A DNA stretch of 64,000 bases from Planctomycetaceae bacterium (GTDB lineage Bacteria; Planctomycetota; Planctomycetia; Pirellulales; Pirellulaceae). The position numbers and the translations under genes were made by a program. The stretch spans positions 1,674,001 through 1,738,000 of the forward strand of contig JACKHM010000001.1 in assembly GCA_020638995.1 (NCBI GenBank), written 5' to 3'. Positions within the stretch are counted from its first letter, which is position 1. Every line of letters begins with the position of its first letter. The notes beneath the pieces were generated by a model. It saw only the letters and a program-made list of their open reading frames with translations, made no database searches and was not told where the DNA came from. Below, in pieces: positions 38,930 through 47,886 of the stretch.

Positions 38930-40135
38930 TTATCGTTCGGATCGAAGCAGATATGAAAAAAGATCGAGCACTTCCGTTTGAGTCAGCGGTTCTAATAGTC
39001 CATCAGGCATCGACGACTTGCGGCTAGGGCCCGCTTCCTCAATCGTACGGCGGTCGATCCTCGCCTTCTCGCCATTAGCTTGCAGAATCACAAGATCGTC
39101 ACCATCGGCCGCGGTTACCCCCGAGTACGTCTTGCCATCTCGGGTGCGAATGATCACGGTCGTGTATTGGTCCGACAGGTTTTGCGATGGGAAGATGATT
39201 TCTTCCAGTAACTCTTTCAGTTGAAACCGCTGCCTTACGTTGGTAATGTCCGGTCCCATCGCTTCTCCTCGGGCCCCATAACGATGGCACTTTAGACAAG
39301 TTGCTTTTTCAGCAACCTTTGCGCCGCGCAGCGGGTCGCCAACGTCCAGAGACGACGACAGAAGCTTAAGGAGGTCAGCTGATTTGTAGCGGCTATCGGC
39401 CGAATCGACGGGCAACGTAGGTGGTGGCAAGTCAGGATGCTCGTCGTCGAACCAGGTTTGCCACGCTGCCAGTGCGTCTTCAGGCGCAACGCCCTCATCA
39501 ATGGTCTTTCCCGTCCAATGTCGCAACACACGTACGGCTTCTCGGTCATCAGGCGCCTTCAATCTCAATCCAGCGAGTAGCACCTGCCGTTGCCATTGCG
39601 GCTTTGTACCCCGTTCGTTGAAAAGTTGTAGAGCTCGCAGTACATCGCGTGCAATCTCTCCTTCGACGAAAGGTACCGCGCGAACCAGCAATCGCCAGTC
39701 CGCGGGTCGCCGCCGCTGAGACAGCGCGAACTTGGCGATCTCATGAGCCACGGCATCTCGCCGCTCTGGGGCGGCCTCAAACACTTCGTGCAGATAGCCC
39801 AACGATCGCACGTCTCCACTTGCGGCGAGTACCGTAAGAAGCTTCCTCGCGACAGGGTCTTGCTCGACATTTCGACGCTCACCGCATTGCCGGTCCATCT
39901 CGCGCAGCTTTGCCAAATCAACCGGCTCCAATCCCCGTGGCAGTTTGCCAAGCAACGAGATCACGGTATCGGGATCTCCAAGCACTGCTTCGATCTGTTC
40001 GAGGGTCGGCGGCGGCTCAGGAGGCGGAGTGCCATCCGCGCCGCCCTTGCAACGAGACGAGAGGGAGACGCAGCTGCACGCAAGTAGTACAACACTGAAT
40101 CGATGTCGTGTCAGGGTCGAGTGTGGAAATGCCAT
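38930..40135 (-). CDS. Planctomycete-type haem-binding protein
   Basis: 401 residues from the ATG ending at 40135, which gives a lipoprotein-like start (VVLLACSCVSL), rather than the longer frame to 40249. The middle is a helical-repeat region resembling HEAT repeats (about 60-260). The C-terminal 130 residues are a c-type haem domain with the CLKCHRYG site and the features of the Planctomycetes-type haem-binding domain (GPDITNVRQRF, QNLSDQY, a DGKTYSG segment). It probably carries electrons outside the cytoplasm. An unlinked redox partner is likely. Confidence 0.87.
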   Translation of the reverse strand: MAFPHSTLTRHRFSVVLLACSCVSLSSRCKGGADGTPPPEPPPTLEQIEAVLGDPDTVISLLGKLPRGLEPVDLAKLREMDRQCGERRNVEQDPVARKLLTVLAASGDVRSLGYLHEVFEAAPERRDAVAHEIAKFALSQRRRPADWRLLVRAVPFVEGEIARDVLRALQLFNERGTKPQWQRQVLLAGLRLKAPDDREAVRVLRHWTGKTIDEGVAPEDALAAWQTWFDDEHPDLPPPTLPVDSADSRYKSADLLKLLSSSLDVGDPLRGAKVAEKATCLKCHRYGARGEAMGPDITNVRQRFQLKELLEEIIFPSQNLSDQYTTVIIRTRDGKTYSGVTAADGDDLVILQANGEKARIDRRTIEEAGPSRKSSMPDGLLEPLTQTEVLDLFSYLLRSER

Positions 40136-40279
40136 CGCAATCGTCCCAAAAAATCCAAAGGTGTCGCGTAAGCAAAACTTGACGCAGTTTATTTCACAAA
40201 TCCCATGCGACCGGCGAGGCATGAGACATGTCGTTCTCCGGCTTCGCAATTCAGTCGACGTGCCGGTGCAGCCACCACA

Positions 40280-41152
40280 TCAGCCCTGGGCCTTCTTCAC
40301 CATCTCTTGAAAAAGAGCCACTTGCGCGGCAAGCGCCGCAACCTTATCGGCCGGCTTGCTGCTAGATTCCAGCATTATCCAACCATCGTAATCAGACTTG
40401 ACCAACAGATCGATCAGCTGTTGATACGGATAGTCAGGGCTTTCGAGCTCGCGAACATGACAGGTTGCTCCAAATCGATTGCGGACCAGACTCAAGTTAT
40501 GCTCCAACCCCTGGCCTTGCAGGTCTTGCGGGTTTGAGTTCCAGCATACAGCGACATTGTCGTGATCCGCGATGTCCATGATCGCTTTGATCGTCGGAAG
40601 TTCAGCGCACTGCCCATGTACTTCGAGGCGAATCTGTTGGCCAAAACCTTCGGCGTACTGGCCCAACTCGTTAAGCGATCTCCCAATTTGCTTGATGGTC
40701 TTCTCGCGCGGCACACTCGGATGGAAGCGATCGGGCTTTACCTTCACGCCTGTACCGCCGACATCATGGCTTAGCTGAACGAATTCTTTGGTTGCGTCGA
40801 CGGCTTTCCGAACGACCTCCGGATTCGGATCGTCGAAGCGTTCATTGCTGCCGATTCCGACTAAGGTGACTTCACTGTCGGCAAATCGATCACGAACGGC
40901 GGCACGCTGCTGATCGTTAAGTGTCGGTTCAACTCCGTGGGCATGAGTCGTTCGCAGCTCGACGCCCAAGACACCGGCTTTCTCACAGTTCCCGATCAGC
41001 GTGGGCAGATCCCAATCTTGGCCCCACAGATACGTGACCAAGCCGTAAGCCATCCTGTCGCCGGGCGCCGCGCGAACGGTGGTGCCGGCAAGGGCCAGCG
41101 CGGCGGTGGCAGTGGTAGCTTCGAGAAACATTCGACGGGAGAGGTGATGCAT
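40280..41152 (-). CDS. Sugar phosphate isomerase/epimerase family protein
   Basis: 290 residues from the ATG ending at 41152. It has a Tat-like signal (SRRMFLEATTATAALALAG), then an AP-endonuclease-2-type TIM barrel (about residues 45-290) with acidic and histidine residues that could bind a metal (LGVELRTTHAHG, LEVHGQCAE, GWIMLESS). Members include xylose isomerase-like epimerases; the exact substrate is not clear. It stands just downstream of a Gfo/Idh/MocA oxidoreductase on the same strand, a frequent pairing in sugar or inositol use, so the two probably share a substrate. Confidence 0.85.
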   Translation of the reverse strand: MHHLSRRMFLEATTATAALALAGTTVRAAPGDRMAYGLVTYLWGQDWDLPTLIGNCEKAGVLGVELRTTHAHGVEPTLNDQQRAAVRDRFADSEVTLVGIGSNERFDDPNPEVVRKAVDATKEFVQLSHDVGGTGVKVKPDRFHPSVPREKTIKQIGRSLNELGQYAEGFGQQIRLEVHGQCAELPTIKAIMDIADHDNVAVCWNSNPQDLQGQGLEHNLSLVRNRFGATCHVRELESPDYPYQQLIDLLVKSDYDGWIMLESSSKPADKVAALAAQVALFQEMVKKAQG

Positions 41153-41311
41153 CGCTAGTTCCCTGGACAGATGGAATGGGACGGCCAAGGTCGTGAACTC
41201 TTGGAACTTAATCGTAACACGGATCCATTCGTCAGATTCTGGCTGATTGATCGCCTCGATGCAATCTTTAAGAACGTCGCCTCTTGGTAGAAGAAATCTT
41301 GCTGCTGCGTT

Positions 41312-42394
41312 CTATGGTTGTTTCCTGGCCCGCAAAACAGGATCACTGGCCAACGGCAACTGTAACGTCTTACCCGTTTCGGCCGCTTTGTAGATGCCAA
41401 GAATGATTTCGACGGAGCGTCGGCCTTCATGGCCATCGACTTGCGGCTTCGTTCCTTTCTTGATGGCGTTGACCACATCCTTGAATAGCTCAGCATGGCC
41501 GTGATGTCCAATCGCGGATGGATCTGCCGCACCGCCACCGGTCTTGGTCTTGCCTTTCATCCGTTCAAGCAACGCCGCGTCGGCCTTCGTTTGCTGGGCA
41601 AACTCCCACATTTTGATGTCTTCTTCTTCCAAAACAGCGGAACCTTCCGAACCGTGAATCTCGATCCGCTTTAGCGCGCCGGGATAGGCTGCGGTCGTGG
41701 CCTCGATCACACCAAGTGCGCCGTTGGCGAATCGCAGCGTGGCCATCGCAACGTCCTCGACTTCGATGTCCGTGTGTGCCAAGGTTGCCGTGTGCGCGGT
41801 GATCTCCGTCACCGGGCCCATGAGCCACGTCAGCAGGTCAACGCTGTGAATCGCCTGATTCATCAACGCACCACCCCCGTCAAACTTCCAAGTCCCTCGC
41901 CACGCTCCGCTGTCGTAGTAGGCTTGCGTGCGATACCACTTCACATAGGCATCGCCGACGGTCAGTCGGCCAAAGCGATTTTTGTCGATCGCCTTCTTAA
42001 TCAGCTGGGAGGACTCGTGAAAACGCGATGGAAAAATCGTCGCAAGTACAACACCAGCTTTCTCGCACGCCTCGATGATCTTGTCGCACCGCTTCAGAGT
42101 GATCTCGAGCGGCTTCTCGACGATAACGTGCTTTCCAGCTTTCGCAGCGGCTACGGCAGGTTCTTGATGTGCACCGCTCGGCGTACAGATAGTCACGATG
42201 TCAACATTGGGATCGGCCAGCATCGCGTCAAGGTCGTGATAACCTGTGCAACTGTTAGCCGCTGCGAAACGATCCGCTGAGGCTGGGAACATGTCAAAAC
42301 ATGCGGCTAGCTTTGCACCGCGTACATCCGCGATTGCCTTTGCGTGAAAGTTCGCAATCATGCCACAACCAATTACGCCAAATCCAATCGCCAT
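41312..42394 (-). CDS. Gfo/Idh/MocA family oxidoreductase
   Basis: 360 residues. The Rossmann nucleotide site is GVIGCGMIANFHAKA at the N-terminus; the EKPLEIT motif (about residues 90-100) is the hallmark of the family, followed by the C-terminal alpha/beta substrate domain. No signal peptide, so it acts in the cytoplasm. The AGAGGAC-type ribosome site precedes the ATG. The neighbour downstream is a TIM-barrel isomerase. The substrate is probably a sugar or polyol, but this is inference. Confidence 0.93.
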   Translation of the reverse strand: MAIGFGVIGCGMIANFHAKAIADVRGAKLAACFDMFPASADRFAAANSCTGYHDLDAMLADPNVDIVTICTPSGAHQEPAVAAAKAGKHVIVEKPLEITLKRCDKIIEACEKAGVVLATIFPSRFHESSQLIKKAIDKNRFGRLTVGDAYVKWYRTQAYYDSGAWRGTWKFDGGGALMNQAIHSVDLLTWLMGPVTEITAHTATLAHTDIEVEDVAMATLRFANGALGVIEATTAAYPGALKRIEIHGSEGSAVLEEEDIKMWEFAQQTKADAALLERMKGKTKTGGGAADPSAIGHHGHAELFKDVVNAIKKGTKPQVDGHEGRRSVEIILGIYKAAETGKTLQLPLASDPVLRARKQP

Positions 42395-42485
42395 GAGTTC
42401 GTCCTCTAAGTCGAATTAATGCTCGCTGGTTCGCACGGGTGAAACGAGCATTATAAGCGTGCTACGGCACCACGAAAGGTGGTGA

Positions 42486-43409
42486 TTACTTGCTCAGTTC
42501 GTCCAACGAGAGCCAAAGAAACAGCATGGTTGTCCCGTTCAAGCACGCGTGAACGATCACACAAGGCAGCAGGCAGTGCGTGCGCTGATAAACGTAGCCG
42601 AGTGCCAGCGCGAGAACAAAAAGCGCGACCGGATCTGGACCATGGGAAAAGTGCATCAATGCAAAGATCATTGAACTGAGCAAGATCGGCATGGGAGCGA
42701 CCCGCTGCAATTTGCGATTGCATTCCTGGAACAACTGATCATCTTCTTCGGTAGTTTCGCGCTGCCCGAGCAGGAAAGCCTCCAAGTCAGCGTGAAATAG
42801 CGGCAATCTCTCTAGCCACCCCTGCAGAAATCCACGAAAGACAAGCTCTTCCGAGATCGGAGCGACCACGACAGCGAGAAACGCACACATGTAGAACGCC
42901 GACGGATCATTCTTAAGTAGTTCGATCAACGGATGCTTCGACTCAATGTCGAGCACCAAAACAAACGTGGCCTGGATCGCGAAAACGATGGGAGCGACAA
43001 GAACAAAGCAAGCGATGCCGACGCCGACCTGGTAGCCAAGTCTTCGCAGATCGAGGCCGACATCTTTGAGTGATGCGTGAGGACGGAATTGAAAGTACGA
43101 GATCATGCCAAGAATGGAAATCACGGATACTAACGAATTCCACCGAAGCAACTCGGCTAGCACCCGATGATTTGGTTTCCCGGGGATCATCAGTGGCTGG
43201 AAGTAAAGACCGATTGCAATTGAAGGCCCAAACGCCAGGATCAATATCAGAAACAAATCCCATAGACCCCACGGAGCCTCGCGCCGAAACGCGTAAGGCA
43301 GTATTGGTTGTCGTTGGCATAGTCGTGCGGCAATCGTCACCCAACCAGAAATGCACACCACGACAACGCCAACGATCACGGTCGCGATATTGGCGTTGAG
43401 GTCATCCAC
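42486..43409 (-). CDS. CPBP family intramembrane metalloprotease
   Basis: 307 residues with about seven hydrophobic segments. The CPBP/Abi signature is present: SEELVFRGF (about residues 185-193, E-E-x3-R), a later HFSHG-type histidine motif (about 250-255) and a C-terminal VIVHACLNG. Members include CAAX prenyl protease-like enzymes and some bacteriocin-immunity proteins. Acts in the inner membrane. It follows pgsA by 27 bases on the same strand, and may be translated from the same mRNA. Confidence 0.9.
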   Translation of the reverse strand: MDDLNANIATVIVGVVVVCISGWVTIAARLCQRQPILPYAFRREAPWGLWDLFLILILAFGPSIAIGLYFQPLMIPGKPNHRVLAELLRWNSLVSVISILGMISYFQFRPHASLKDVGLDLRRLGYQVGVGIACFVLVAPIVFAIQATFVLVLDIESKHPLIELLKNDPSAFYMCAFLAVVVAPISEELVFRGFLQGWLERLPLFHADLEAFLLGQRETTEEDDQLFQECNRKLQRVAPMPILLSSMIFALMHFSHGPDPVALFVLALALGYVYQRTHCLLPCVIVHACLNGTTMLFLWLSLDELSK

Positions 43410-43436
43410 GGCCTGAGTGCTCCGCTTTCTCGGCGA

Positions 43437-44024
43437 TTAGCCTTCCTGGCGAAAGAATCGGACCGCGGCAAAGACATAGTCGAGGCCCGACTGAATCGTC
43501 GAGAGCACAGCGAGCCAGGCCAGAACAGATAATGCCATCGGCAACCAGTCGGGACGATCGCTACCCATCCACAGAATCAGCAGGCTCGCGACCACCGCCG
43601 CGCACTGAAACAGCATCTTCAGCTTGCCAGCGAAGCTAGCCGAGAAATCTCCGCCGCTGTGTTCGATAGACGAGCGAAGAGCGGTCACTAATAGTTCGCG
43701 TCCGACAACGACAACCGCCATCCAAGCGGCGATGCCAGACCCCTGTTCGGCAGCCAAAAAAATGAATGTGCCGCAGATGATGATCTTGTCGACAAACGGA
43801 TCAAACATTCGACCAAGTTTCGTCACCTGCCCATACTTGCGGGCATAGTAGCCATCGATCCAATCTGTTGATGCGGCGACGACGAATACGATCAACGCGG
43901 CCAAATAAATCTGAAGCGGTATCAAGACGAAGACGACGATCGAGAGCACAAACCGAGCAGCGGTCAGCTGATTCGGAATGTTGAAGACATCATTCGTCGG
44001 TTTCGGTTCGGCAGGCTCGGACAT
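43437..44024 (-). CDS. pgsA: CDP-diacylglycerol-glycerol-3-phosphate 3-phosphatidyltransferase
   Basis: 195 residues from the ATG ending at 44024; the longer frame to 44072 overlaps rimO. The CDP-alcohol phosphatidyltransferase signature D-x2-D-G-x2-A-R-x8-G-x3-D-x3-D is complete (TDWIDGYYARKYG, then FDPFVDK). Four or five transmembrane helices follow. It makes phosphatidylglycerol phosphate in the inner membrane, the committed step to acidic phospholipids. It follows rimO by 10 bases. Confidence 0.93.
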   Translation of the reverse strand: MSEPAEPKPTNDVFNIPNQLTAARFVLSIVVFVLIPLQIYLAALIVFVVAASTDWIDGYYARKYGQVTKLGRMFDPFVDKIIICGTFIFLAAEQGSGIAAWMAVVVVGRELLVTALRSSIEHSGGDFSASFAGKLKMLFQCAAVVASLLILWMGSDRPDWLPMALSVLAWLAVLSTIQSGLDYVFAAVRFFRQEG

Positions 44025-44034
44025 GACAAATGTT

Positions 44035-45432
44035 TTAGAACGGAGTACCAATGGCCACGGCCGCCAGATCATAACCTTGGCTGGCTACGATCTCGCAGGG
44101 AACGATATTTCCCGCAGTGAGTTTCTCTTCGCCGCCCGTTACATAGATAACGCCATCTACGTCGGGCGCGTCGGCTTTTGATCGGCCGATCCAGACGTTG
44201 TCTTCACCCGCAACTGGTTGATCGAGAATGATGTCCAGCTGTTTGCCAAGGTGAGCCTGACTGCGTTCGAATGCAATCGGCTGTTGAGCCGCCATCAAAC
44301 GCTCGCGACGTTCTTCTTTGATCGCTTCCGAGACATGATCAGGGAGACGCCCTGAGGGCGTGTCCGCTTCGAAGGAATAGGTAAACACTCCCATGTGGTC
44401 GAACTTCTGTTGCTCGACAAACTCAACCAGTTCCTCAAACTCGGCTTCCGTTTCGCCCGGAAATCCCGTGATAAGCGTCGTACGCAGAGTCAGATCAGGA
44501 ATGCCCTCACGCAGCCTTTGGATTAATGCTTCGGTTTGCTCGCGGGTCACACGTCGAGACATCCGGCGGAGCATATTGTCATTGATATGCTGCAAAGGCA
44601 TATCAATGTACGGCAAGATCTTTTTGGCATTGGCGAGTACATCAATTAACGAGTCGGTGATGTACATCGGGTAGAAGTACATCAAGCGAATCCAGTCGAT
44701 CCCGTCGATCTCATCAAGCTGTTCGAGCAATTCGGCTAGTCGCGGTTCACCGTAGAGATCCATTCCGTAGTAAGTTGTGTCCTGGGCCACGATGATCAAT
44801 TCACGAACGCCATCCGCAGCCAACTCCTTCGCTTCCCGAATCACTTCTTCCATCGGCTTCGTGGCGTGCTTGCCCCGCATCTTTGGAATCGCACAAAAAG
44901 TACACAGCCGGTCGCAGCCTTCCGAGATTTTCAGGTAAGCAAAATGCCGAGGTGTGATTCGCAACCGACTTGTGTCGGGCAGCGCACGAATCGGAGCGGG
45001 CCGAAAGACGAGTCTTTGTTCCTCGAGGTTTCCGAGGAGGCGATCGGCGACCCTGGTCACCTCCTCGCGACCAAAGACACCGACAAGCGAATCAATTTCG
45101 GGACGATCTCTCAATAAATCTTCGCGTTGTCGCTCGGCCAAACAACCGGAAACGATGACACCGCGCGTCCGGCCTTGCCGTTTCAATGCCAACATTTCGT
45201 CGATGGATGCGAACGATTCGTCGCGTGCCTGCTCGATAAAGCCGCACGTGTTTACAATCACAAAGTCGGCGCCATCCGGGTCAGCTACCAAATCGTATCC
45301 GTCAAGCTTCAGCAGCCCGAGCATTCGTTCGCTGTCGACCAGATTCTTCGCACAACCAAGACTCACGAAAGCGTAGGAGCCTTTCGACTTGGTCTCTGCG
45401 AGCTTGGATTCTAACTTGACGACATTGCTCAA
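44035..45432 (-). CDS. rimO: Ribosomal protein S12 methylthiotransferase RimO
   Basis: Start is uncertain: the open frame begins at a TTG ending at 45546, but the conserved region starts later, so I chose the TTG ending at 45432 that follows AAAGAG and leaves 16 residues before VSLGCAKNLVDSERM. Three parts are visible: N-terminal MTTase domain with its Cys cluster, radical-SAM domain with CDRLCTFC (C-x3-C-x2-C), and C-terminal TRAM domain. It adds a methylthio group to an aspartate of ribosomal protein S12. The operon order rimO, pgsA, CPBP protease is tight. Confidence 0.92.
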   Translation of the reverse strand: MSNVVKLESKLAETKSKGSYAFVSLGCAKNLVDSERMLGLLKLDGYDLVADPDGADFVIVNTCGFIEQARDESFASIDEMLALKRQGRTRGVIVSGCLAERQREDLLRDRPEIDSLVGVFGREEVTRVADRLLGNLEEQRLVFRPAPIRALPDTSRLRITPRHFAYLKISEGCDRLCTFCAIPKMRGKHATKPMEEVIREAKELAADGVRELIIVAQDTTYYGMDLYGEPRLAELLEQLDEIDGIDWIRLMYFYPMYITDSLIDVLANAKKILPYIDMPLQHINDNMLRRMSRRVTREQTEALIQRLREGIPDLTLRTTLITGFPGETEAEFEELVEFVEQQKFDHMGVFTYSFEADTPSGRLPDHVSEAIKEERRERLMAAQQPIAFERSQAHLGKQLDIILDQPVAGEDNVWIGRSKADAPDVDGVIYVTGGEEKLTAGNIVPCEIVASQGYDLAAVAIGTPF

Positions 45433-45555
45433 GGGAGGAACTCTTTTGGCGTTTTGCGGTAATTCGGCAACCCGCCATCCTACCCGACAGGTGCATAGTC
45501 GGCGAGTGGGACGTTTATGGCGCTGCACGTCGACTTCACTCAGCAAAACGCAGCG

Positions 45556-46074
45556 TTAGCGGAGCGGCCGCAGCCCGATTGCCGATCGTTGCTGGTTTAA
45601 CTCGGTGTACGCCCGCGGCTCGTGTTGGAGAAGCTTGAGCAACTGCGTGGGCGAACACCCGAGATGGCCGGACGCTTCTTTCGTTTGCCACCCGCACGCC
45701 GCAAGTAGATTCATCGCTTCGGCCAGGATTGCCGGAAATTCTTCGTGTGCGGGATTTACAGATATGCGTTGACTTCGACATCGTTGTCGCCAAAGTTCAC
45801 TCGGTCGATATGCTTCGGCGACGCAAGCGGTTCGATGGCCGATCGCCAAGTTCACCCGCAGTCGCCGGATCGCGACCCTCCGATTCTGTTCCTGGCTGCG
45901 TCGTTCGGAGGCTTCGCCCTGGATCCCCGTCGGCTGGTGTGTGATAACAACGGCCGTCTCGACTTTATTGCGATGTTGGCCACCCGGGCCGCTCCGACGC
46001 TGTCGGCGCAGTTCACACATGGAGAGCAGTGCGGATTCATCCAAGGCCGCGGGATGTAACAACTGTTGTGTCAT
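45556..46074 (-). CDS. Release-factor-like protein with GGQ domain
   Basis: 172 residues from the ATG ending at 46074; the longer frame to 46119 overlaps a repeat array. The RF-1 domain motif is SGPGGQHRNKVETAV (about residues 28-42), with the catalytic GGQ. A basic helix follows, then a separate C-terminal helical part of about 85 residues with an HTH-like pattern. It lacks the codon-recognising domains of RF1/RF2, so it resembles stalled-ribosome rescue or specialised hydrolysis factors. Tail features differ from ArfB. It is downstream of the 37-bp repeats. Confidence 0.85.
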   Translation of the reverse strand: MTQQLLHPAALDESALLSMCELRRQRRSGPGGQHRNKVETAVVITHQPTGIQGEASERRSQEQNRRVAIRRLRVNLAIGHRTACVAEAYRPSELWRQRCRSQRISVNPAHEEFPAILAEAMNLLAACGWQTKEASGHLGCSPTQLLKLLQHEPRAYTELNQQRSAIGLRPLR

Positions 46075-46079
46075 GAAAC

Positions 46080-46190
46080 CAATTCGTGACCGTCGCTCGC
46101 AAAACGCCCCACAGTCCAATTCGTGGCAGTCGCTCGCCGAGCGACTCGCAGTCTAATTTGTGGCAGTCGCTCGCCGAGCGACCCGCCCTT
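46080..46190. repeat. 37-bp tandem palindromic repeat, three copies
   Basis: Three copies at a 37-base period begin at about 46080, 46117 and 46154. The unit contains CAATTCGTGGCAGTCGCTCG and ends with the palindrome GTCGCTCGCCGAGCGAC (46129-46145 and 46166-46182; 8-bp arms, one central base). The first copy is degenerate in its palindromic half. Resembles REP/BIME-type intergenic elements rather than CRISPR, because no unique spacers separate the copies. It lies between the SDR stop and the GGQ gene start. Confidence 0.85.
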
Positions 46191-46238
46191 GAGACACGCA
46201 GCATGAAAAGCCTCAAACGCCATCCAGCGACACTTTAC

Positions 46239-46925
46239 TTAACTCGGCGCAGTCAGCGGATCGCCGTTATCCTCCTGACCCAAGTCAAGCAAAAACGGAA
46301 CGGCTTTTTTCGCCCACTGTTCGGCTCGGGGATAGGCAGTCGCATTCTTACCAAAGCAAGTGTCGAGCATGTCGGTGTGGATGATTCCTGGATTCAGAGG
46401 GATCGCTGCCATACCGTAAGGTAAGTCTTCGGCCAATGCTCGGGTCAGACCTTCGATCGCCCACTTCGTTGCGCAGTACGGAGCAACCATGGGCGATGTC
46501 GACCGTCCCCAACCAGAGCTGAAATTAATGATCACACCCGTCTCGCGCTCGATCATCGCGGGAACGAAATGACGGATGACGTGATAGACGCCTCTGACAT
46601 TCACATCAACGACTTTCGAGAACTCACTCGGTGGTACATTCCACAGCGAAGCGTTATCGTTGATGACTCCAGCGTTGTTCAGAAGCAAGTCCGGGGCTCC
46701 AAGGTTTCGGAGCACTAAGTTAGCCCACGCCCCGACCTGATCATCGTTACTCACATCAACGACGTCGAACCGGTTAGGTCGCGGGTATCGCTCCGACAAC
46801 TCGGCGACGGCTGATTGTGAACGGGCACAGCCAATTACGAGATGGCCAAGCCGAATGAACTCGTCTGTCATCGCTCGACCCAATCCGCGACTGACACCGG
46901 TGATGAGAACTCGTCGTTGGTCCAT
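46239..46925 (-). CDS. Short-chain dehydrogenase/reductase
   Basis: 228 residues with GVSRGLG near the N-terminus (nucleotide binding), NNAG (about 87) and the catalytic Y-x3-K (YCATK, about 152). The C-terminal part is shorter than in the SDR at 37.4 kb. Substrate unknown. It is divergent from the DUF309 gene, with a GGAGAAGGCAGGA ribosome site; the 164 bases downstream of the stop carry the tandem repeat. Confidence 0.92.
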   Translation of the reverse strand: MDQRRVLITGVSRGLGRAMTDEFIRLGHLVIGCARSQSAVAELSERYPRPNRFDVVDVSNDDQVGAWANLVLRNLGAPDLLLNNAGVINDNASLWNVPPSEFSKVVDVNVRGVYHVIRHFVPAMIERETGVIINFSSGWGRSTSPMVAPYCATKWAIEGLTRALAEDLPYGMAAIPLNPGIIHTDMLDTCFGKNATAYPRAEQWAKKAVPFLLDLGQEDNGDPLTAPS

Positions 46926-46998
46926 TCCTGCCTTCTCCGTTGGCGTATCGATCGTAATCCAGCATACAATGAGCCACTATCGTACCTCAGGAGTTTCG

Positions 46999-47526
46999 AT
47001 GAGCAACATTCCCGTCCTGCTTCCCACCGTGCCAATGCCTGAATATTCATATGTGCCCGGTAAGTTTCCGCACCCAATACGAGATCCGAATGGCCATAGC
47101 TTCGGCGAAGCACGCGGGGAAATTGTCAACTTCGACCCTCGCCGCTGGAGGTCCTGCGACGCTTACGTGCGTGGCATCGATCTTTTCAATCACGGTTTTT
47201 ACTGGGAATCGCACGAAGCCTGGGAGGCCGTTTGGAATGCCGCCGGACGAGAAGGCACCATCGCCGATTTCACGAAAGGTTTGATCAAGCTCGCAGCGGC
47301 CTGTGTTAAGGCGCGTGAAGGCAGCGCGATCGGCGTCGCGCGCCATGCAACACGGGCTCGCCGGTTGTTTGACATGCTGCAACCGACTTCGCCGCGGTTG
47401 ATGGGACTGTCGACCGAAGAACTAAAGAACATCGCCCAAAAGCTTGTAGATGGCGCTGAGAGTTTCATCAACAAACGCGACGATCCCGTGGTTCGAGTTC
47501 ACGACTTGCTGCTCACACCCAAATGA
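46999..47526 (+). CDS. DUF309 domain protein
   Basis: 175 residues from the ATG at 46999; the exact site TCAGGAG five bases upstream decides this start over two further upstream ATGs. The DUF309 pattern is clear: FNHGFYWESHEAWEAVW (about residues 62-78), then GLIKLAAACVKAREG and the helical end. DUF309 proteins are small helical proteins of unknown function, often next to sugar or metal enzymes. A small membrane protein starts 13 bases downstream. Confidence 0.88.
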   Translation: MSNIPVLLPTVPMPEYSYVPGKFPHPIRDPNGHSFGEARGEIVNFDPRRWRSCDAYVRGIDLFNHGFYWESHEAWEAVWNAAGREGTIADFTKGLIKLAAACVKAREGSAIGVARHATRARRLFDMLQPTSPRLMGLSTEELKNIAQKLVDGAESFINKRDDPVVRVHDLLLTPK

Positions 47527-47539
47527 ACGGAGCCTTCCG

Positions 47540-47647
47540 ATGCCGGAGCCAGGATACGCCGACGGCGATCCCCCAGGATTTTGGGGCTTCGTTTTTGGCT
47601 TCATCGTTCTCTTCGGACTGTTCTTCCTCTTGAAGGGGTGTTTTTAG
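47540..47647 (+). CDS. 35-residue single-span membrane protein
   Basis: A short reading frame that starts at ATG 47540, preceded by CGGAG at a good distance and only 13 bases after the DUF309 stop. The product begins with a Pro/Gly/Asp-rich stretch and continues into one hydrophobic helix (GFVFGFIVLFGLFFLL, about residues 17-32) with a basic-Cys tail. It looks like a microprotein of the inner membrane. I do not recognise a family. Coupling with DUF309 suggests a shared role. Confidence 0.55.
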   Translation: MPEPGYADGDPPGFWGFVFGFIVLFGLFFLLKGCF

Positions 47648-47765
47648 TCCTATCGAGTCCTTTGCACGAGGCGTTGCCGACATGGGCAAGTGGTAGTAGG
47701 ATGGTGGCACAAGAGTGGTGTGTTGGGTTTTTAGCGGCACCATTATCAGGTTCTTGAATCACAAA

Positions 47766-47786
47766 AACGAGCTGTTTAAGCTCGTT
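47766..47786. other. Perfect 8-bp stem-loop upstream of tRNA
   Basis: AACGAGCT and its complement enclose the loop GTTTA. On the minus strand the hairpin is followed by TTTTTG, so it would be a terminator in that direction; on the plus strand it is preceded by A residues and lacks a T-run. There are no nearby minus-strand genes to terminate, so its role is unclear. Confidence 0.5.
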
Positions 47787-47806
47787 GGGTGAATGAAAAA
47801 TTGATC

Positions 47807-47880
47807 GGGCGGTTAGCTCAGTTGGTTAGAGCGCCACGTTGACATCGTGGAGGTCGTTGGTTCGAATCCAATACCGCCCA
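47807..47880 (+). tRNA. tRNA-Val (anticodon GAC)
   Basis: A 74-base cloverleaf: acceptor stem GGGCGGT pairs with ACCGCCC (A discriminator), D-arm GCTC/GAGC, anticodon stem CCACG/CGTGG around the loop TTGACAT with anticodon GAC at 47841-47843, and T-stem GTTGG/CCAAT with the loop TTCGAAT. The CCA end is not encoded. A strong stem-loop follows. A tyrosine recombinase gene begins 174 bases downstream, so the 3' part of this tRNA is the likely attachment site of the island; the right-end copy is not in view. Confidence 0.95.
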
Positions 47881-47886
47881 CATCGT

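Noticed and set aside
46080..46190. CRISPR array
   Set aside because: The repeats are contiguous with a 37-base period and have no unique spacers; no cas gene is nearby.
47766..47786. Terminator of the DUF309/microprotein transcript
   Set aside because: No T-run on the plus strand; the T-run is on the minus side where no gene needs it. Kept only as a stem-loop.
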